This document shows, piece by piece, positions 7,189 to 9,170 of a DNA stretch of 9,170 nucleotides (its first letter is position 1; each line of letters opens with the position of its first letter). Location: the NCBI GenBank assembly GCA_964540445.1, contig CAZIMF010000033.1, positions 1 through 9,170 of the forward strand, written 5' to 3'. A program made the translations under genes and the position numbers. The DNA is from JALQXV01 sp964540445. GTDB lineage: Bacteria > Patescibacteriota > Saccharimonadia > Saccharimonadales > 2-12-FULL-41-12. The notes beneath the pieces were generated by a model. The model had not been told where the DNA came from, searched no databases, and was given only the letters and a program-made list of their open reading frames with translations.

Positions 7189-8370
7189 TTAACTCCAGGC
7201 GTGCGGCAACACGACGATGCCCTCTAATTGAGTGTCTTTTCTTATTCTAAAACTAGCGGCCCGGGTTTTGTAACTATAGGCGAGCGTGGCCGTGTCATTC
7301 ATGGCGGCAACGTTAATATAGTAACTATCTGGTAAGAGTACGGCATTAAAGCTAACTTCCGTTGTGCCTTTAGGATCTGATCTGGCCGATTTGCCATCTA
7401 TTTTCGTATTCGCGCCGAAGCAATGAACGCCGGCATCATTAAAAATTTGAAAGCCAAAATGCATGGGGACCTTATGTGGATTCTCGTACTTGATAGCTAG
7501 GGCAACCTTTTCGCCCGTCTTGAACGTTTTGTCCCCGGACTTCTTATTGCCCGTTAAAACTACCTCCGTTATATGCGGCTTGTCGGCATCAATAGTAACT
7601 TTTTGGTCGGTACGTTGTTTCTCGGTGTTTTCGTAATTCAGCTCGAGGTACGCTTCGGCGGTTTCGGTTGGTTTGCCGGTTTTAATGATCCGGCTGTTGT
7701 GAATGAGCATCGCTCGGTCGCAAAATCTAAGTACGGAGCTCATGTCGTGGGTAACCAACACTATGGTCGTGCCCTGTTTCTTCAGTTCGGCAAAGACATC
7801 AAAACATTTTTGCTGGAATGAAGCGTCACCCACCGCCAAAACTTCATCTATCAGCAAAATATCCGATTGCGCCCTAATGGCGATTGAAAAAGCTAGCCGG
7901 ACTTGCATGCCACTACTGTAGTTCTTCAATTTTTGATCCATGAAGCGCTCGAGCTCGGCAAATTCCACGATCTTTTCGTACATGGCATTCATTTGTTTGC
8001 GGTTAAAACCGAGCAGCGCGCCGTTCAAGAAGACATTTTCGCGGCCTGTTAGCTCCATATTGAAACCGACTCCCAATTCGATAAAGGGTGTTAGTTTACC
8101 GTTGATTTGAATCGCGCCTTGGCTTGGTGAATATATGCCGGCCAATATCTTTAATAGGGTGCTCTTACCGCTGCCGTTGCGGCCGACGATACCAAAAAAC
8201 TCGCCCTTTTTTACTTCGAAGGAAACGTCTCTAAGGGCTTGCTGCTTTTCATATGAGTGCCTGTGCTTATAGAAGTTAACGAACGCGCTTTTTATAGAGG
8301 TCGTCTTCTCGTGCGGCAACTTAAACGTCTTGCTGACGCCGCTGCTTCTGATGGCAATATTGCTATCCAT
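7189..8370 (-). CDS. wzt: Wzt-type ABC ATPase for polysaccharide export, with C-terminal glycan-binding domain
   Basis: This 393-residue protein is the ATP-hydrolysing subunit of an ABC-2 polysaccharide exporter. Residues 1-245 form the nucleotide-binding domain: Walker A GRNGSGKST (63-71), ELGVGFNMELTGREN (98-112) in the Q-loop region as is usual for Wzt/TagH proteins, signature YSSGMQ (151-156), Walker B ILLIDEV (171-177) with catalytic E176, and the switch histidine H208 in VTHD. Residues about 262-390 form an extra beta-rich domain matching the Wzt C-terminal domain (PF14524), with KTGEKVALAIKYENP and FGFQIFNDAG. In known systems this domain recognises the modified non-reducing end of the O-antigen and gates export. 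The start directly follows the Wzm stop with no spacing (TGA-ATG) and has a GGAG nine bases upstream. A TagH-like role in wall polymer export is the alternative name if the host has a single membrane. Confidence 0.9.
   Translation of the reverse strand: MDSNIAIRSSGVSKTFKLPHEKTTSIKSAFVNFYKHRHSYEKQQALRDVSFEVKKGEFFGIVGRNGSGKSTLLKILAGIYSPSQGAIQINGKLTPFIELGVGFNMELTGRENVFLNGALLGFNRKQMNAMYEKIVEFAELERFMDQKLKNYSSGMQVRLAFSIAIRAQSDILLIDEVLAVGDASFQQKCFDVFAELKKQGTTIVLVTHDMSSVLRFCDRAMLIHNSRIIKTGKPTETAEAYLELNYENTEKQRTDQKVTIDADKPHITEVVLTGNKKSGDKTFKTGEKVALAIKYENPHKVPMHFGFQIFNDAGVHCFGANTKIDGKSARSDPKGTTEVSFNAVLLPDSYYINVAAMNDTATLAYSYKTRAASFRIRKDTQLEGIVVLPHAWS
7193..7196 (-). promoter_or_regulatory. Ribosome binding site for the methyltransferase
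   Basis: On the minus strand GGAG lies 10 bases before the ATG at 7182, inside the last codons of the Wzt gene. It supports that start and shows tight coupling of the two genes. Confidence 0.5.
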
Positions 8371-9170
8371 TCAGATGTTCTCCGCAAAGTACTTGGACTC
8401 GCGCCGGAAGTAAGTAACGCCAATAAGCAAAACGATAAGAACCAGGGCGAAAGGTATGTATTGATACCAACCGCCCACGAAGACCTGTTGACCAGTTGTG
8501 GTGGCGTGGGTGACAGTACTATAACGCGCGTCTTGGATGGCCTGTCCCATGGGGTTAATTAGAATCAACTTTTGCAGCTTCAGATTAGTGATCAAGGCCA
8601 GCGGGTATAAGATCGGGGTCATGTAAAATCCCGCTTGCAGGATAACTTCCCAAATATAATTGACGTCGCGGTATTTTACGAAAGCGGCCGACAGGAATAA
8701 TGACAGCCCAAGCGCGAATACATAAACCTCAAGTAGTATTAACGGTAGCCACAGGGTTGTTTTTAGTAGGTCAACATGGTTAATAATCATGAAAATAACT
8801 ATGACGATCATGTTAAGGAATAGATTTATCAGGGCTGAGATGCTGCTCGACAAGACAATAATCCAGCGCGGGATGCGGATTTTGCGGATCAGGTCGCCCC
8901 GGCCGACGATCGACCCCAGGCTTTGGACCGTCATCTCATTAAAGAAGTTCCAGATGACAATGCCCAGCAGCAGGTAGACTGGGAAGTGCGGGATGCCAGC
9001 ACCCAGCTTAAGGAATTTGACGAAGACGATATACAGGATGATGAAAAGCAGCAGCGGCCTCAGTAGTGACCAGGCGTAGCCCAGGACAGAGCCTTGGTAG
9101 CGGAGTTTGAAATCAGTGCGGACGAGTTCGCTGAGCAGGGCGCGGTTCTGCTTCGAAAAGAGGCGTTTCA
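8371..9170 (-). CDS. wzm: Wzm-type ABC-2 permease for polysaccharide export, cut at its start by the window edge
   Basis: The frame runs on the minus strand from the window edge to TGA at 8373-8371. An ATG at 8934 is internal: the upstream codons continue with LVRTDFKLRYQGSVLGYAWSL, the conserved amphipathic start of ABC-2 polysaccharide permeases (family pattern R..RY..S.LG..W...P). The last two bases of the window read TG on the minus strand, followed by AAA CGC, so the start codon is probably a ?TG at 9171-9169 with its first base outside. That would give 266 residues, the usual length for Wzm. About six membrane helices are visible, ending with QYIPFALVLIVLLIG. Wzm forms a dimeric channel with Wzt and moves undecaprenyl-linked glycan across the cytoplasmic membrane. 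The operon promoter lies beyond the window. Confidence 0.9.
   Translation of the reverse strand, partial: KRLFSKQNRALLSELVRTDFKLRYQGSVLGYAWSLLRPLLLFIILYIVFVKFLKLGAGIPHFPVYLLLGIVIWNFFNEMTVQSLGSIVGRGDLIRKIRIPRWIIVLSSSISALINLFLNMIVIVIFMIINHVDLLKTTLWLPLILLEVYVFALGLSLFLSAAFVKYRDVNYIWEVILQAGFYMTPILYPLALITNLKLQKLILINPMGQAIQDARYSTVTHATTTGQQVFVGGWYQYIPFALVLIVLLIGVTYFRRESKYFAENI
8380..8383 (-). promoter_or_regulatory. Ribosome binding site for wzt
   Basis: On the minus strand GGAG, within the last codons of wzm, lies nine bases before the wzt ATG at 8370. It fixes that start despite the absence of an intergenic gap. Confidence 0.55.

Noticed and set aside
8257..8562. Open frame of 101 codons on the plus strand across the wzt/wzm junction
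   Set aside because: It is antisense to two strongly supported ABC exporter genes and shows no recognisable domain.

Overview
The window looks like a cell-surface and secreted-polysaccharide region of a bacterium, most likely a member of the Candidate Phyla Radiation (Patescibacteria), and perhaps a Saccharibacteria-like lineage. This placement is an inference from three things: moderate base composition, a secreted protein whose N-terminal domain resembles one I know from Actinobacteria and Saccharibacteria, and extended -10 promoters (TGTTATAAT / TGTTATAAA). Three genes end in TGA (at 1958-1960, 3565-3567 and, on the minus strand, 8371-8373), so the code is standard table 11 and not the TGA-glycine code of Gracilibacteria and Absconditabacteria. 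No rRNA, tRNA, CRISPR array, transposase or phage gene was seen.

Left part, plus strand (1-3567). The 3' portion of a polytopic GT-C/GT39-like membrane glycosyltransferase comes first. A strong extended -10 promoter follows, driving two genes joined by an ATGA overlap. The first encodes a membrane-anchored protein with a C-terminal Gmad2-like immunoglobulin-type domain. The second encodes a secreted protein with a signal peptide, a cysteine-rich lysozyme-like domain and six exact-length 40-residue FG-GAP/VCBS-type repeats. A hairpin with a T-tract at the end of this gene may be its terminator.

Middle, plus strand (3568-6241). A second promoter of the same architecture precedes a large cytoplasmic protein with two GT-B (GT4-like) glycosyltransferase modules in tandem.

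Right part, minus strand (6238-9170). A tightly packed operon, read from right to left, encodes a Wzm-type ABC permease, a Wzt-type ATPase with a C-terminal carbohydrate-recognition domain, and a class I methyltransferase with a C-terminal coiled coil. The permease is cut by the window edge, apparently one base into its start codon. The methyltransferase and the double glycosyltransferase converge and share a CTAG tetranucleotide that holds both stop codons.

Taken together, the double glycosyltransferase probably builds a glycan on a lipid carrier. The methyltransferase could modify or cap its end, Wzt could read that end, and Wzm/Wzt would export the chain. The membrane glycosyltransferase and the two secreted proteins would act outside the membrane. 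The most interesting possibilities are a reduced WbdD-like chain-capping arrangement next to Wzt, and the recently shuffled repeats of the secreted protein.
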